Notes: generated by a model not told the origin, from the letters alone. A stretch of DNA of 64,000 nt from an uncultured Pontibacter sp. (GCF_947495565.1 NZ_CANLZM010000001.1:310001-374000); one strand, 5' to 3'. Positions 45,870 to 55,648 are shown, numbered from the stretch's first letter. Numbers and translations are program-made.

Positions 45870-48800
45870 ATGCGTAAAAAATCTACAAACCGAGCAAGGA
45901 CATGCGGCCTCATTACGGCGGCATGCTTCCTATACTTTTCGGGAGCAGCGCAGGATCAAAACGCCGGTAAGGTGGCATTTGCTGCCAGTACAGGCGTAGT
46001 GGCCCAGAGTACTTCCACAAAGTCGCTGAATGATGTGCTGAAAGACCTGCGCAGCAAGTATGGCATCCAATACTCTTACAAGGCAGATGTAGCGAAAAAC
46101 CTGCAGTTGCAAGTGCCTGCCGGAGTTTCTTCGGAGGCAAACGTAGAGGTGGTGCTGGCCAAAGTGCTGGCTCCAAGTGGCCTCACCTACAAAAAGGTGA
46201 ACAATGTTTACATTATTATTAAAGATGTTGCCCCGGCACCTGCTGTCACTCCTTCGGCTAACAGATCGAGCGCTGTGCAGGAGCAGACTGTACGCGGCAC
46301 GGTAACAGACGGCAGCGGCTCGCCTTTGCCTGGCGTAACAGTGGTTGTAAAGGGCACTACGCGCGGCACTTCTACTGATGCCAGCGGTAACTTTACGCTA
46401 GCCGTACCTGCCAACGCTACGCTGGTGTTAAGCTATATCGGCTTTCAGACAAAAGAGGTTGCAGTAGGCAACCAGGCTACTTTTAACATCTCTTTGCAGA
46501 CAGACGCCAAAGCGTTGGAAGAAGTAGTGGTTATAGGTTATGGTACGCAGAAGAAAAGCGATGTAACAGGTGCTGTAACTTCGGTAACTTCTGAGGATTT
46601 TGTGCAGGGCCAAAACACAACTCCTGAGCAGCTGATTCAGGGTAAAGTGGCCGGTGTGCAGATCACAACAAACGGCGGTGCTCCTGGTTCAGGTAGCCGT
46701 ATCCGTATTCGTGGTGGTGCCTCGCTTACAGCTAGCAACGACCCGCTTATCGTAATAGACGGTGTGCCGGTGGATAACGCGGCTACATCAGGTGCAGCTA
46801 ACCCACTGAATTTCCTGAATCCGAATGACATTGAGTCATTTAACGTTCTTAAGGATGCTTCTGCTACGGCTATCTATGGCTCCCGCGCCTCAAACGGTGT
46901 CATTATCATTACAACCAAAAAAGGCAAAGCCGGCCAGAAATTTAGCGTCAACTTCAGTACGCAAAATTCATTGTCTGTTATAAACGATAAGATTGATGTA
47001 CTTTCTGCTGATGAGTTCCGTGCGGTTGTAAACGAACGCGGTTCTGAAGCTCAGCGTGCACTACTTGGTACTGAAAATACAGATTGGCAGGACCTGATCT
47101 ACAGAAATGCCATTACGACAGATAATAACGTGAGCGTGAGCGGAGCTTATAAGTTCTTGCCATACCGTGTGTCTTTTGGCTACCTGAACCAGGAGGGTGT
47201 TATCAAGACTTCAGAATTCGAAAGATATTCTGGAGGCATCAGCTTGAACCCTACTTTTTTCAATGATCACCTTACAGTTAACCTGAACTACAAAGGAGCT
47301 AAAACAAACAGCCGCTTTGCTGACCAGGGTGCCATCGGTGCCGCAGTAGCATTTGACCCAACGCAACCTGTGCGAGTGGATAACGAGTTTGGCGGTTATT
47401 TTCAGTGGTTAGATGCAAACGGAAGGTATAACCCGCTAGCTACGCGTAACCCGCTTAGCATGCTGGAGCAGCGCCGCGATGTTGGAGACGCTTACAGAAG
47501 CATTGGTAATGTGCAGTTAGATTATAAATTTCACTTCCTGCCTGAACTGCGTGCAAACCTGAACATAGGTTTTGATAGATCAGAAAGCGACGGCTCTACT
47601 GTAACGCGTGCAGATTTTGCACCGGATGCAGTAACAGCCGGCCGCCGCACCCAGTTTGAGCAGACCAAAACCAACGAGCTGTTCGACTTCTACCTGAATT
47701 ATGTAAAGGAGCTGGAAGGGTTTAACAGCCGCATTGATGCAACAGCCGGTTACTCGTTCCAGGATTTTGAGAACGATAGACCGAACTTCGTGCCTACCAA
47801 TGCAGCAGGCGTACCGCTAACAGACCAGGAGCCAGGTTTGCCATTAAACCAGCCATACAAGCTGAAATCATACTTTGGCCGCATCAACTACTCGCTGATG
47901 GACCGTTACCTTTTAACAGCCACCGTGCGTTACGATGGTTCTACCAGATTTAGCGAAGACAACCGTTGGGGTACCTTCCCGGCACTTGCGCTGGCCTGGA
48001 GAATAAATGAGGAGGCCTTCTTGGCAAGCTCCGCAGTAGTTTCTGACATGAAGCTGCGCTTAGGGTTTGGTGTTACCGGCCAGCAGGATATCGGCGAGCG
48101 ATTCTTCCCATACCTGGCGCGTTATTCTTACAGCGATAACACGGCCCAGTATCAGTTAGGTGACGAGTTTTACAACTTGTACCGCCCAGAAGGATATGAC
48201 ACAGGCATTAAGTGGGAGGAAACGCGAACCTGGAACGCAGGCTTGGACTTCGGATTCCTGAACAACCGCATCACAGGTAGCTTAGACTATTTCTTTAAGG
48301 ATACCAAAGACCTTTTAGCCCTGGTAGCAGTGCCTGCGGGTACTAACCTAACCAACGAACTGGTAACGAACGTGGGTAACCTGGAAACGCAAGGTGTGGA
48401 GGCTGTCCTTAACTTTACAGCTATAGACACAGAGAAACTTACCTGGAACATTGGCCTGAACGGTACTTACCAGAACCGTGAAATTACCAGCCTTAGCAAA
48501 GTAGAGAACCCTGATTTTGAAGGATATCCAGAAGGTGGTATACTTGGCGGTACCGGTAACAGAATCCAGATCAACAGTGTGGGCTATGCACCTAATACAT
48601 TCTTTGTGTACAAGCAGGTATACGACAGCAATGGCAAGCCAATTGAAGGTCTGTATGCCGACCTGAATGAGGACGGTGTGATCAATGAGAAAGACAAATA
48701 CCGTTACAAGAACCCGGAGCCAAATGTGTTCTTGGGTATCAACTCAGATGTGCGCTACGGAAACTGGAATCTGAGCTTTGTGGCAAGAGGCAGCTTTGGA

Positions 48801-49157
48801 AATTACATGTATAACAACGTGTACTCCAACCTAGGTGCTTACAGAGCCTTCACTTTCCCTGGATACTTGACAAATGTTTCTACGAACGTGAACGAAACGA
48901 ACTTCCAGGAATTCCAGCTGTTCTCTGATTATTATATGGAGAATGCTTCTTTCCTACGCATGGAGAACATCAGCCTTGGTTACGACTTTGGTCGTCTGTT
49001 TGACGAAACGCTGGCAATCCGCCTGACAGCCAACATGCAGAATGCGTTCGTGATCACAAAATACGACGGTCTGGACCCTGAGATTGCAGGTGGCATAGAC
49101 AATAACTTTTATCCTAGACCACGTGTGTACACGCTTGGCCTGAACATCGGATTCTAA
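45870..49157 (+). CDS. susC: SusC/RagA-type TonB-linked outer-membrane transporter with STN domain
   Basis: 1095 residues. After a signal peptide, an STN/secretin-like domain (about 50-120, LNDVLKDLRSKYGIQYSYKA) marks it as a transducer. Then come a carboxypeptidase-regulatory-like domain (about 140-210, VRGTVTDGSGSPLPGVTVVVKG), a TonB-box/plug (EEVVVIGYGTQKKSDVTGAV, IRIRGGASL) and a 22-strand barrel ending in YTLGLNIGF. With SusD 11 bases downstream it forms the outer-membrane import complex. The GH13 and FecR genes suggest malto-oligosaccharides as substrate. It contains only two exact copies of the dispersed heptamer. Confidence 0.95.
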   Translation: MRKKSTNRARTCGLITAACFLYFSGAAQDQNAGKVAFAASTGVVAQSTSTKSLNDVLKDLRSKYGIQYSYKADVAKNLQLQVPAGVSSEANVEVVLAKVLAPSGLTYKKVNNVYIIIKDVAPAPAVTPSANRSSAVQEQTVRGTVTDGSGSPLPGVTVVVKGTTRGTSTDASGNFTLAVPANATLVLSYIGFQTKEVAVGNQATFNISLQTDAKALEEVVVIGYGTQKKSDVTGAVTSVTSEDFVQGQNTTPEQLIQGKVAGVQITTNGGAPGSGSRIRIRGGASLTASNDPLIVIDGVPVDNAATSGAANPLNFLNPNDIESFNVLKDASATAIYGSRASNGVIIITTKKGKAGQKFSVNFSTQNSLSVINDKIDVLSADEFRAVVNERGSEAQRALLGTENTDWQDLIYRNAITTDNNVSVSGAYKFLPYRVSFGYLNQEGVIKTSEFERYSGGISLNPTFFNDHLTVNLNYKGAKTNSRFADQGAIGAAVAFDPTQPVRVDNEFGGYFQWLDANGRYNPLATRNPLSMLEQRRDVGDAYRSIGNVQLDYKFHFLPELRANLNIGFDRSESDGSTVTRADFAPDAVTAGRRTQFEQTKTNELFDFYLNYVKELEGFNSRIDATAGYSFQDFENDRPNFVPTNAAGVPLTDQEPGLPLNQPYKLKSYFGRINYSLMDRYLLTATVRYDGSTRFSEDNRWGTFPALALAWRINEEAFLASSAVVSDMKLRLGFGVTGQQDIGERFFPYLARYSYSDNTAQYQLGDEFYNLYRPEGYDTGIKWEETRTWNAGLDFGFLNNRITGSLDYFFKDTKDLLALVAVPAGTNLTNELVTNVGNLETQGVEAVLNFTAIDTEKLTWNIGLNGTYQNREITSLSKVENPDFEGYPEGGILGGTGNRIQINSVGYAPNTFFVYKQVYDSNGKPIEGLYADLNEDGVINEKDKYRYKNPEPNVFLGINSDVRYGNWNLSFVARGSFGNYMYNNVYSNLGAYRAFTFPGYLTNVSTNVNETNFQEFQLFSDYYMENASFLRMENISLGYDFGRLFDETLAIRLTANMQNAFVITKYDGLDPEIAGGIDNNFYPRPRVYTLGLNIGF

Positions 49158-49168
49158 ACTACAGAAAG

Positions 49169-50770
49169 ATGAATACAAGATTTTTTAAACATATAGCATT
49201 GGGTGCTGCCTTTACAATAGCGGCCGCCTCATGCGATCATGACCTGGACCTGGAGCCTAAGTATGATGTAGTATCTGGCAACATTTACACAGATTTTAAC
49301 AATTACAAAAACGTATTAGCCAAACTGTATGCGGGTTATGCTGTTACAGGCCAGCAAGGCCCAACAGGTAATGCTGATATCAGTGGTATTGATGAAGGTT
49401 TCTCAAACTACCTGCGTCAGTACTGGCAGGCTCAGGAACTTACCACAGATGAGGCAATCATTGCCTGGAACGACGGTAACCTGCGCGACCTCCACGACAT
49501 GGACTGGACACCTGCCAACGAGTTTTTGAGAGCCCTCTATAACCGAATTTTTTATCAGGTATCCCTTACTAACGAGTTTATCCGCGAAACATCAGACAGC
49601 AAGTTAAGCTCTCGTGGTATTACGGGTGCTAATCTGGAGGAGGCAAAGCGTTTCAGAGCTGAGGCACGCTTCCTGCGCGCCCTGAGCTACTGGCATGCAT
49701 TGGATCTTTACGGTAATGTTCCTTTCGTGACGGAGGAGGATGAGGTAGGGTCAACCTTGCCTGAGCAAATAGCTCGTCCTGAGCTGTTCGCGTATTTAGA
49801 ATCTGAACTGCTCGCGATTGAAAACGAATTGCAAGCGCCAGCGCCAGGCAACTCCAGCGTATACGGCCGTGCCACACAGGCTGCCGCCTGGATGCTTCTG
49901 TCAAAGCTTTACCTGAATGCCGAAGTTTACACAGGTAATGCGCGTTACAATGATGCAGCCACGTATGCCAAAAAAGTTATAGATGCGGGTTACTCGCTGG
50001 AAGAAGATTATGATCACTTGTTCCTGGCTGACAACAACACGTCTCCAGAGATTATCTTCCCGATTACGTTCGATGGATTGCGCACCACTACTTGGGGTGG
50101 CATGACCTACCTGGTACATGCACCTGTAGGAGGCAGCATGCGCGCAGCAGATTTTGGTATAAACGGTGGCTGGGGCGGCTTGCGCACTACACAGGCTGTT
50201 GTAAACCTGTTTAATGATGTGAGCGGCAATACCGATGACCGTGCCAACTTCTGGACCGACGGACAGTCTCTTGAGATTAACGACATCTTTACGTTTACTG
50301 ATGGCTACGCCGTCACCAAATGGAAGAACGTTACCTCTACCGGCCAGGCAGGTTCAGATCCTGCAGGCGACCACCCGGACACAGATTACCCTATGTTCCG
50401 CTTGGCAGATGCTTACTTAATGTATGCTGAAGCTGTAGTAAGAGGTGCCAGCACTGGCAATATGTCTGAAGCTGTAGAGTATGTAAACCGCTTAAGAGAA
50501 AGAGCTTATAACGGCACGTCCGGAAACATCACCAGCGGACAGCTTACGTTAGATTTCATTCTGAATGAGCGAGCACGTGAGTTGATGTGGGAGGCGCACC
50601 GCCGTACCGACCTGATCCGATTCGGCAAGTTTACCGGTGATGCGTACCTGTGGCCATGGAAAGGTGCAGTAAAAGAAGGACGCGGAGTTCAGGAATTCCG
50701 TCGTTTGTTCCCCCTGCCAACCACAGACCTAAACGCTAACCCAAATCTGACGCAAAACTCAGGGTATTAA
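49169..50770 (+). CDS. susD: SusD/RagB-type glycan-binding lipoprotein
   Basis: 533 residues with a signal peptide ending in a lipobox-like AASC (about Cys22). SusD landmarks are present: LRALYNRIFYQVSLTNEFI, RFRAEARFLRALSYWHALDLYGNVPFV, TPR-like helices, RLADAYLMYAEAV and ERARELMWEAHRRTDLIRFGKF. It caps the SusC barrel and captures oligosaccharides at the cell surface. It begins 11 bases after the SusC stop. A 14-base-stem hairpin follows before SusE. Confidence 0.95.
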   Translation: MNTRFFKHIALGAAFTIAAASCDHDLDLEPKYDVVSGNIYTDFNNYKNVLAKLYAGYAVTGQQGPTGNADISGIDEGFSNYLRQYWQAQELTTDEAIIAWNDGNLRDLHDMDWTPANEFLRALYNRIFYQVSLTNEFIRETSDSKLSSRGITGANLEEAKRFRAEARFLRALSYWHALDLYGNVPFVTEEDEVGSTLPEQIARPELFAYLESELLAIENELQAPAPGNSSVYGRATQAAAWMLLSKLYLNAEVYTGNARYNDAATYAKKVIDAGYSLEEDYDHLFLADNNTSPEIIFPITFDGLRTTTWGGMTYLVHAPVGGSMRAADFGINGGWGGLRTTQAVVNLFNDVSGNTDDRANFWTDGQSLEINDIFTFTDGYAVTKWKNVTSTGQAGSDPAGDHPDTDYPMFRLADAYLMYAEAVVRGASTGNMSEAVEYVNRLRERAYNGTSGNITSGQLTLDFILNERARELMWEAHRRTDLIRFGKFTGDAYLWPWKGAVKEGRGVQEFRRLFPLPTTDLNANPNLTQNSGY

Positions 50771-50777
50771 TCTTTAA

Positions 50778-50819
50778 CATCGTTGCCTGCCGGTACAACA
50801 TTACTGGCAGGCAACGATG
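50778..50819 (+). terminator. Intercistronic hairpin between susD and susE
   Basis: A perfect 14-base stem (catcgttgcctgcc / ggcaggcaacgatg) with a 14-base loop, seven bases past the susD stop and 27 bases before the susE ATG. There is no T-tract, so it is more likely an mRNA-stabilising or attenuating structure that lowers SusE relative to SusCD than a full terminator. Confidence 0.65.
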
Positions 50820-50845
50820 ACTTTCAATTTCAAAAATGAATTTAT

Positions 50846-51925
50846 ATGAAAAGCTGGCTAAATAAATCGTTATTATTTTTTGCTGCTTCGCTGGCTCTTA
50901 TGAGCTGTGAGAAAGACGAAGATCGCCTTACTGTTGCCTCAGATGGTAGCTCTACCCTGACAGCCTCTACGACTTCACTTAACTTAAGTCAGGAAACTGC
51001 CCAAGAGGAAGCAGTGACTTTTTCCTGGAGTCCGCTAAGCCTGACATGGAGCAATCCTTCACTTGCCAATAAAAATGCTGCGACCTATGAGATCCAGATT
51101 GACCAAGCCGGTGGTGATTTTACAGATCCAGCAACAGCAGCAGTAGAGGGTAATCTGGAGAAAACATATACGGTAGAGGATTTCAACCGAATACTTGGTA
51201 ACATGGAGTTACAGCCTGAGCAAGAGGCATCTTTGGATATTCGTTTAAAAACTATGCTAGGGGCTAATAAAGAGCCACTGTACTCTAATGTAATCACTGT
51301 AACAGCTACGCCTTACGTTGACCTGAAAGAGTATCCATCTTTGTTTGTTCCTGGTTCATATCAAGGCTGGAGCCCTGAATCTGCACCATTTGTTGCATCG
51401 GTTTCAGATAACAATATTTACAAAGGATACTTCTACTTTCCGGATGCAGTAAACAACTTTAAGTTTACTCCTGAGCGTGACTGGGATGAAGCTCATGGTG
51501 ATGCAGGAGACGGCACAACAGGGAACTTAGTGATAGCAGGTGGAGAAAATATAGCTGTAAATGGTGCAGGCTATTATCTGATTACTGCTAATCTTGTAAA
51601 CAATACTTGGTCTGCTAAAAAGACTGAGTGGGGTGTGACAGGTAGCGCCACACCTAATGGCTGGGCAAGCGAAACAGTAGCTGACCACAATTTAGAGTAT
51701 GATGCTACTGAGATGGTTTGGAAAGCTACGCTGCAACTTTCAGAAGGAGCTGTTAAATTTAGAGCTAACGATGAATGGGAAATCAACTACGGCGATACTG
51801 ACCCTATCACAGGTTTCCTGAAAGAAGGTGGCGCTGATATCATGGTTGCTGAAGCAGGTATGTATGAAATTATTCTGAACCTGAGCGTTGGAGGAAACTA
51901 CCGTTATAAGCTGATTAAACAATAG
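50846..51925 (+). CDS. susE: SusE/SusF-like starch-binding outer-membrane lipoprotein
   Basis: 359 residues with a lipobox (LMSC, Cys about 21). An N-terminal SusE domain (about 25-150, EEAVTFSWSPLSLTWSNPSL, TYEIQIDQAGGDF) precedes two CBM-like beta modules: YPSLFVPGSYQGWSPESAPFV and WGVTGSATPNGWASETVADHNL. These carry the Trp-rich starch-binding pattern of SusE/SusF. Having two modules after the SusE domain fits SusE better than the longer SusF. It is the last gene of the locus, followed by a strong terminator. Confidence 0.9.
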   Translation: MKSWLNKSLLFFAASLALMSCEKDEDRLTVASDGSSTLTASTTSLNLSQETAQEEAVTFSWSPLSLTWSNPSLANKNAATYEIQIDQAGGDFTDPATAAVEGNLEKTYTVEDFNRILGNMELQPEQEASLDIRLKTMLGANKEPLYSNVITVTATPYVDLKEYPSLFVPGSYQGWSPESAPFVASVSDNNIYKGYFYFPDAVNNFKFTPERDWDEAHGDAGDGTTGNLVIAGGENIAVNGAGYYLITANLVNNTWSAKKTEWGVTGSATPNGWASETVADHNLEYDATEMVWKATLQLSEGAVKFRANDEWEINYGDTDPITGFLKEGGADIMVAEAGMYEIILNLSVGGNYRYKLIKQ

Positions 51926-51986
51926 TAAAATCATTACTACGGCTGCCCGTTTTAAGCTTTAGTTAAACAGTTATGCCTTAAACAAA

Positions 51987-52020
51987 AAATACCCCGGCAG
52001 CTAAAACTGCCGGGGTATTT
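51987..52020 (+). terminator. Terminator of the FecR-SusCDE operon
   Basis: A perfect 14-base stem (aaataccccggcag / ctgccggggtattt) with a 6-base loop followed by a T run. It can also serve the convergent M28 peptidase gene (stop at 52042). Confidence 0.9.
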
Positions 52021-52041
52021 TTTTGCTCTTAAAAATAGGGT

Positions 52042-53694
52042 TTACTGCAGAGTACCGAAGCGCGTTCCAAAGAAATCACCTTCATTCCAACGCGGCCTTT
52101 CCTCATCCTGCGCAACCAGGTAACCGATCAGGAAGTTGAGCTGCACATACTTCTTGGCGGCATCAAAGTCAAATATGCCACCCTCAAAGTTATCCTGCGG
52201 TTTGTGGTAATATCTTTCCCGCCATACTTTAACAGTTTCGTCCAGGTTATTTTTACCGTCTATGGTTTTGTTGCCATACTTAATATGCAGTGCCGGCACG
52301 CCCTGTACCACAAAGCTGTACTGGTCGCTGCGTACAAATCGGTTCTGCTCCGGCTCCGGGTCTTCCTCCACATCCAAACCTAGGTAGCTGCTGGCCAGTT
52401 GCACCTCTTCCTGCAGTGAGGAATGGGCTGCCCCTAGCGGTACGACAGAAAGCAGTGGCGCAATAAGCGTGGGCATATCCGTGTTTACGTTGGCCACCAT
52501 CTGCGAGGCAGGCACAGTTGGGAATTTGGCAAAGTAGGCAGAGCCTAGCAGGCCCATTTCCTCGGCAGTAACCATGACGATCAGAATAGAGCGCTTTGGC
52601 TTTTTCTTCACATTAGAGTATATATTGGCAATCTCCAACAGGCTTGCTACGCCAGAGGCATTGTCGTGGGCACCGTTAAAGATAGAATCGCCCTCAATAG
52701 GTTTGCCTACTCCCACATGGTCTAGGTGGGCGCTGTGCACTACGTACTCGTTCTTCAGCACCGGGTCAGAGCCTTCAATTTTACCTATCACATTCTGTGT
52801 CTCAATATCTTCGTAGCGATTGCTGTAGCTGGTTGATGCGCTGAAAGGGAGCGGCATAGAAACCGGTGTACCGCTGCGAAGGCTGGTGGCTACCTGCTGC
52901 AGGTCTTGGCCTGTTGCTGCTATAAATTTCTGCAGCATGTTAAAGTGCACCATCCCCAATAGTTTGATATTCTTGTGATAGCTGCGCGAGGCGGCAACTT
53001 GTCCGTCGGCACCCATTACGCTGGACATGCCACGGGTAGAAAAGTCTGGCAGACCTCCGTTCGGGTTCATGGATGCTACCAGCACACCTATGGCACCGTT
53101 TTCAGCAGCGGTGTTAAGTATGGTTTGAAAATCATTGCTATAAGAAGCCACTGTGGACGGGAAACCCTCCGGGGTGCTGCGCACAATCACTACAATCTTG
53201 CCTTTGGCATCAATGTTAGCGTAGTCGTTGTAGTTCATGTCCGGGGCGCTAATGCCGAAGCCGGCAAAAACCAATGGCGCCTGCAGAGATACCTGCTCTT
53301 CGGCAGCGTTCGGAAAGATGATAAAGTCCTTGCCGTACTCTAGTTGTTCAGTGCCCGCTGTGTCGGCGGATAGCTGCATGGCAGCATCAGGGTTAGTATA
53401 GGCAGTACGTACGCGCACCGTTTGCAGGTAAGTTCCGTTTTCGCCTGCGGGCTGTACTTTTAGCTTTTTAAACTGATCGGTTACATAATCTACTGCCATC
53501 TGAAAGCCTGGCGTACCAGGTTTCCGGCCTAAAAGTTTGTCGTCGGCCAGGTAGGCGACGTGGGCGCTGATAGCAGCAGGTTTTACCTTTTCCATCGCTT
53601 TGGCGACAGGTTTTGGCACATCAGCTGTTTGTGCAAAGGCAGCAGCAGACACCAGGGTAAGGCAGAGGCCTGCAGTTATACTTTTCAGTCTCAT
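52042..53694 (-). CDS. M28-family metallopeptidase with inserted PA domain
   Basis: 550 residues with a signal peptide (to AAFAQ). Residues about 125-270 resemble a protease-associated insert. The M28 core has metal ligands in YVVHSAHLDHVG (His, Asp), GAHDNASGVASLLE (Asp), VTAEEMGLLGS (Glu pair) and a late His in VPALHIKYG. The family comprises secreted or periplasmic aminopeptidases and carboxypeptidases. It is monocistronic, with a convergent starch locus on one side. Substrate preference is not predictable. Confidence 0.92.
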   Translation of the reverse strand: MRLKSITAGLCLTLVSAAAFAQTADVPKPVAKAMEKVKPAAISAHVAYLADDKLLGRKPGTPGFQMAVDYVTDQFKKLKVQPAGENGTYLQTVRVRTAYTNPDAAMQLSADTAGTEQLEYGKDFIIFPNAAEEQVSLQAPLVFAGFGISAPDMNYNDYANIDAKGKIVVIVRSTPEGFPSTVASYSNDFQTILNTAAENGAIGVLVASMNPNGGLPDFSTRGMSSVMGADGQVAASRSYHKNIKLLGMVHFNMLQKFIAATGQDLQQVATSLRSGTPVSMPLPFSASTSYSNRYEDIETQNVIGKIEGSDPVLKNEYVVHSAHLDHVGVGKPIEGDSIFNGAHDNASGVASLLEIANIYSNVKKKPKRSILIVMVTAEEMGLLGSAYFAKFPTVPASQMVANVNTDMPTLIAPLLSVVPLGAAHSSLQEEVQLASSYLGLDVEEDPEPEQNRFVRSDQYSFVVQGVPALHIKYGNKTIDGKNNLDETVKVWRERYYHKPQDNFEGGIFDFDAAKKYVQLNFLIGYLVAQDEERPRWNEGDFFGTRFGTLQ

Positions 53695-53762
53695 AGTTTA
53701 GTTTTTGATTGTCCTTTAAAATAAAACATTAACCACCAGATTTACTACTTTACGGCGGTTAC

Positions 53763-53801
53763 AAGTATAAATTGTGCCTCCAAAAGTATACTTAAAGTAT
53801 A
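53763..53801. repeat. Cluster of three heptamer copies, one as a perfect palindrome
   Basis: AAGTATA at 53763-53769, the 10-base palindrome AAGTATACTT at 53784-53793 (two overlapping copies) and AAGTATA at 53795-53801. The cluster overlaps the stop codon of the alpha/beta hydrolase gene. Confidence 0.85.
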
Positions 53802-54679
53802 GATTTTACCGCCTCCAGTACCTGAGGCCATACTGGTGAAGAGGGTACAACCAAATCAAAATGACCAGCCTGCGGTAATAAGATAAGCTGAGAGTCGCTG
53901 CCAGCGGTTTTGTTTTTATCTACAAAATTTTGAGCCTGTGACACAGGTACAATAGGGTCAAGTGCTCCTTGTATAAGCCTGCTAGGCACCTGCAAGGGCA
54001 GCATTTGTTGCGGAGAGGCTTGTGCGTAAAGTGCGGGAAGTTGTGCCGGAGTGCCGCCCATGAGTTGCGAGACAGCCGCATTGCAGCTGCCCTTTTCAGA
54101 ACTATACTGTACCAGGTCCGGGATGCCTGCCAGCGCGACGACACCTTTTAGCTTTAACGGTTTGCGCGTATACAGCGGGCTAGATTTCGGAAGCTGTTTT
54201 CTTGCGGCCAGCCACAGCGCCAAGTGCCCTCCGGCAGAATGGCCAATCACGGCTACTTTTTTAGTATCAAGCGGGTAGTTTTTTGCAAGCTCTCTCACAT
54301 AATCTGTTGCCAGCGCTACGTCCTGCAGCGAGCCGGGCCATGCACCACCAGGGTCTCCTACACGTCTGAACTCAATGTTCCAGGTGGCATAACCTTGCTG
54401 GGTCAGCTCTTGGCTCAGGTGGCTCATATATTGCAGGTTGTAAGCCGAAAGCCAGCAGCCGCCATGCACCACTACCACCACAGGAAACTTGCCTTTCCCT
54501 TCTGGCAGGCGCAACTCCCCATATTGCAGCGAATCCGGTCCGTAGCTGATTTTATGGTTTGCCGGAGGAATCGGCATAGCGGCAATTTGCTGCCATGAGA
54601 TAAGTTGAGGAGAAGAATCTTGCGCCGTAGTGTGTTTAATAACACAGAAAAACAGCAGTAATACTAGGCTAAAGCGCAT
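53792..54679 (-). CDS. Secreted alpha/beta hydrolase (BD-FAE/esterase-like)
   Basis: 295 residues from the ATG at 54679 (MRFSLVLLLFFCV), which gives a clean signal peptide; the two earlier starts add 9-14 residues. The oxyanion HGG motif is in VVVVHGGCWLS, the nucleophile Ser in VIGHSAGGHLALW, Asp in QGALDPIVPVSQA and His in LPQAGHFDLV, so the triad is complete. The pattern is of feruloyl/acetyl esterase or kynurenine-formamidase-like hydrolases. Likely periplasmic; its substrate is unknown. Confidence 0.88.
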   Translation of the reverse strand: MRFSLVLLLFFCVIKHTTAQDSSPQLISWQQIAAMPIPPANHKISYGPDSLQYGELRLPEGKGKFPVVVVVHGGCWLSAYNLQYMSHLSQELTQQGYATWNIEFRRVGDPGGAWPGSLQDVALATDYVRELAKNYPLDTKKVAVIGHSAGGHLALWLAARKQLPKSSPLYTRKPLKLKGVVALAGIPDLVQYSSEKGSCNAAVSQLMGGTPAQLPALYAQASPQQMLPLQVPSRLIQGALDPIVPVSQAQNFVDKNKTAGSDSQLILLPQAGHFDLVVPSSPVWPQVLEAVKSIL

Positions 54680-55135
54680 AAAATGTAAGTATAGCATGAT
54701 AGAAAACCGCATTATACACAATTTATAGCAAAGATTTGTTTTAGAGTGAGGTCGCAGAAATACGTTTTATACTTGATTTTACTCTTGCGTTGCTACCTTT
54801 TTAGACACTCATGATTTTAGGTAAAATACTTGGATTGATCAGGCAGAAAGTACTGAGAGTAGGAACTGGAGTTTGTAAAGCTGCCAGTTAAGCGCTTCAA
54901 AATACTGTAGATGGTCTTGTAGAAAAGCGTTGAGCAGGAGGTTGCCCTTACTCAGTGTAGAAAAGCTGATAAAGTCGCAAAAAACTTTGTTATTATTTGA
55001 GGTTAAAACAGCTCAGGCATTCATTATTATCATGGGTAGCAAAAAAGGGGAAGGAAGCACCATTACAATCCAGCTGAAAGTATAAACAGTCACTTTGTCT
55101 GCTAACCCGAAGTCAGGGTGCTTTCCTTTGGCCCG
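54680..55135. other. 0.45 kb region with no convincing long gene
   Basis: Contains one possible small ORF (listed separately, 54811-54891). Otherwise AT-rich with no terminator and no repeat that I can support. Confidence 0.4.
54811..54891 (+). CDS. Possible 26-residue small protein
   Basis: ATG-to-TAA frame MILGKILGLIRQKVLRVG... ending CKAAS. The first 18 residues are amphipathic and basic. A -7-like box TACCTTTT (54794-54801) with TTG at 54773-54775 is 18 bases away and just upstream. No homologue is recognised and a frame this short can occur by chance. Confidence 0.2.
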   Translation: MILGKILGLIRQKVLRVGTGVCKAAS

Positions 55136-55648
55136 CTACTTTTCTTTTTCGCCATCCTCAGACCAGTTAACCAGTGCATCGGCTACCAAGCCTGTAGCAA
55201 TGGCATAAAGTCCATGGAACATCATATCTTCGCTAATGGCTTTCGGTTTCCATTCGGTAATAGGTTCCGCTAAGTCCAAGGAAGGTAACATAGCTAGTTC
55301 TGTGCCCCACACCGCTCCAAAATGAGTAGCTGTACCCGTAGCGCCGCCTAAGCCAAATTCAGCAAGTAACGCTCTCGGAACTCCCCAGGCGGTGCCATAG
55401 GCAAAATGCATCAGGTTGTTGATATTTTCTTTAGCTTCTTCATCCTCCGCTTTTGCACCAAATACTTTTTTCGCTGCTTTATAGGGCGTGTCACTAGATT
55501 CACGGTCTTGCAGCTGCATTTCTATCATCTGGGCAATGGTCATCACGGCTGTTCCTATTAAGCCCGCTACTATGCCTTTACCTATGGCACCGGCCACCCG
55601 CGATGTTGTAGAAGCCACTTCTTCTGCTGTTTGTCTTTCGTCTTGCAT
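55136..55648 (-). CDS. Small membrane-associated protein of unknown function (YagU/DUF1440-like pattern)
   Basis: 170 residues with two or three hydrophobic stretches (IGKGIVAGLIGTAVMTIAQMIE; NLMHFAYGTAWGVPRALLAEFG; MMFHGLYAIATGLVADALV). The spacing of charged KEK/DEE segments resembles the DUF1440/YagU-type proteins I know from acid-stress contexts, but the similarity is from memory and weak. Acidic N- and C-termini. It reads away from the hydrolase gene and has no operon partner. Confidence 0.6.
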   Translation of the reverse strand: MQDERQTAEEVASTTSRVAGAIGKGIVAGLIGTAVMTIAQMIEMQLQDRESSDTPYKAAKKVFGAKAEDEEAKENINNLMHFAYGTAWGVPRALLAEFGLGGATGTATHFGAVWGTELAMLPSLDLAEPITEWKPKAISEDMMFHGLYAIATGLVADALVNWSEDGEKEK

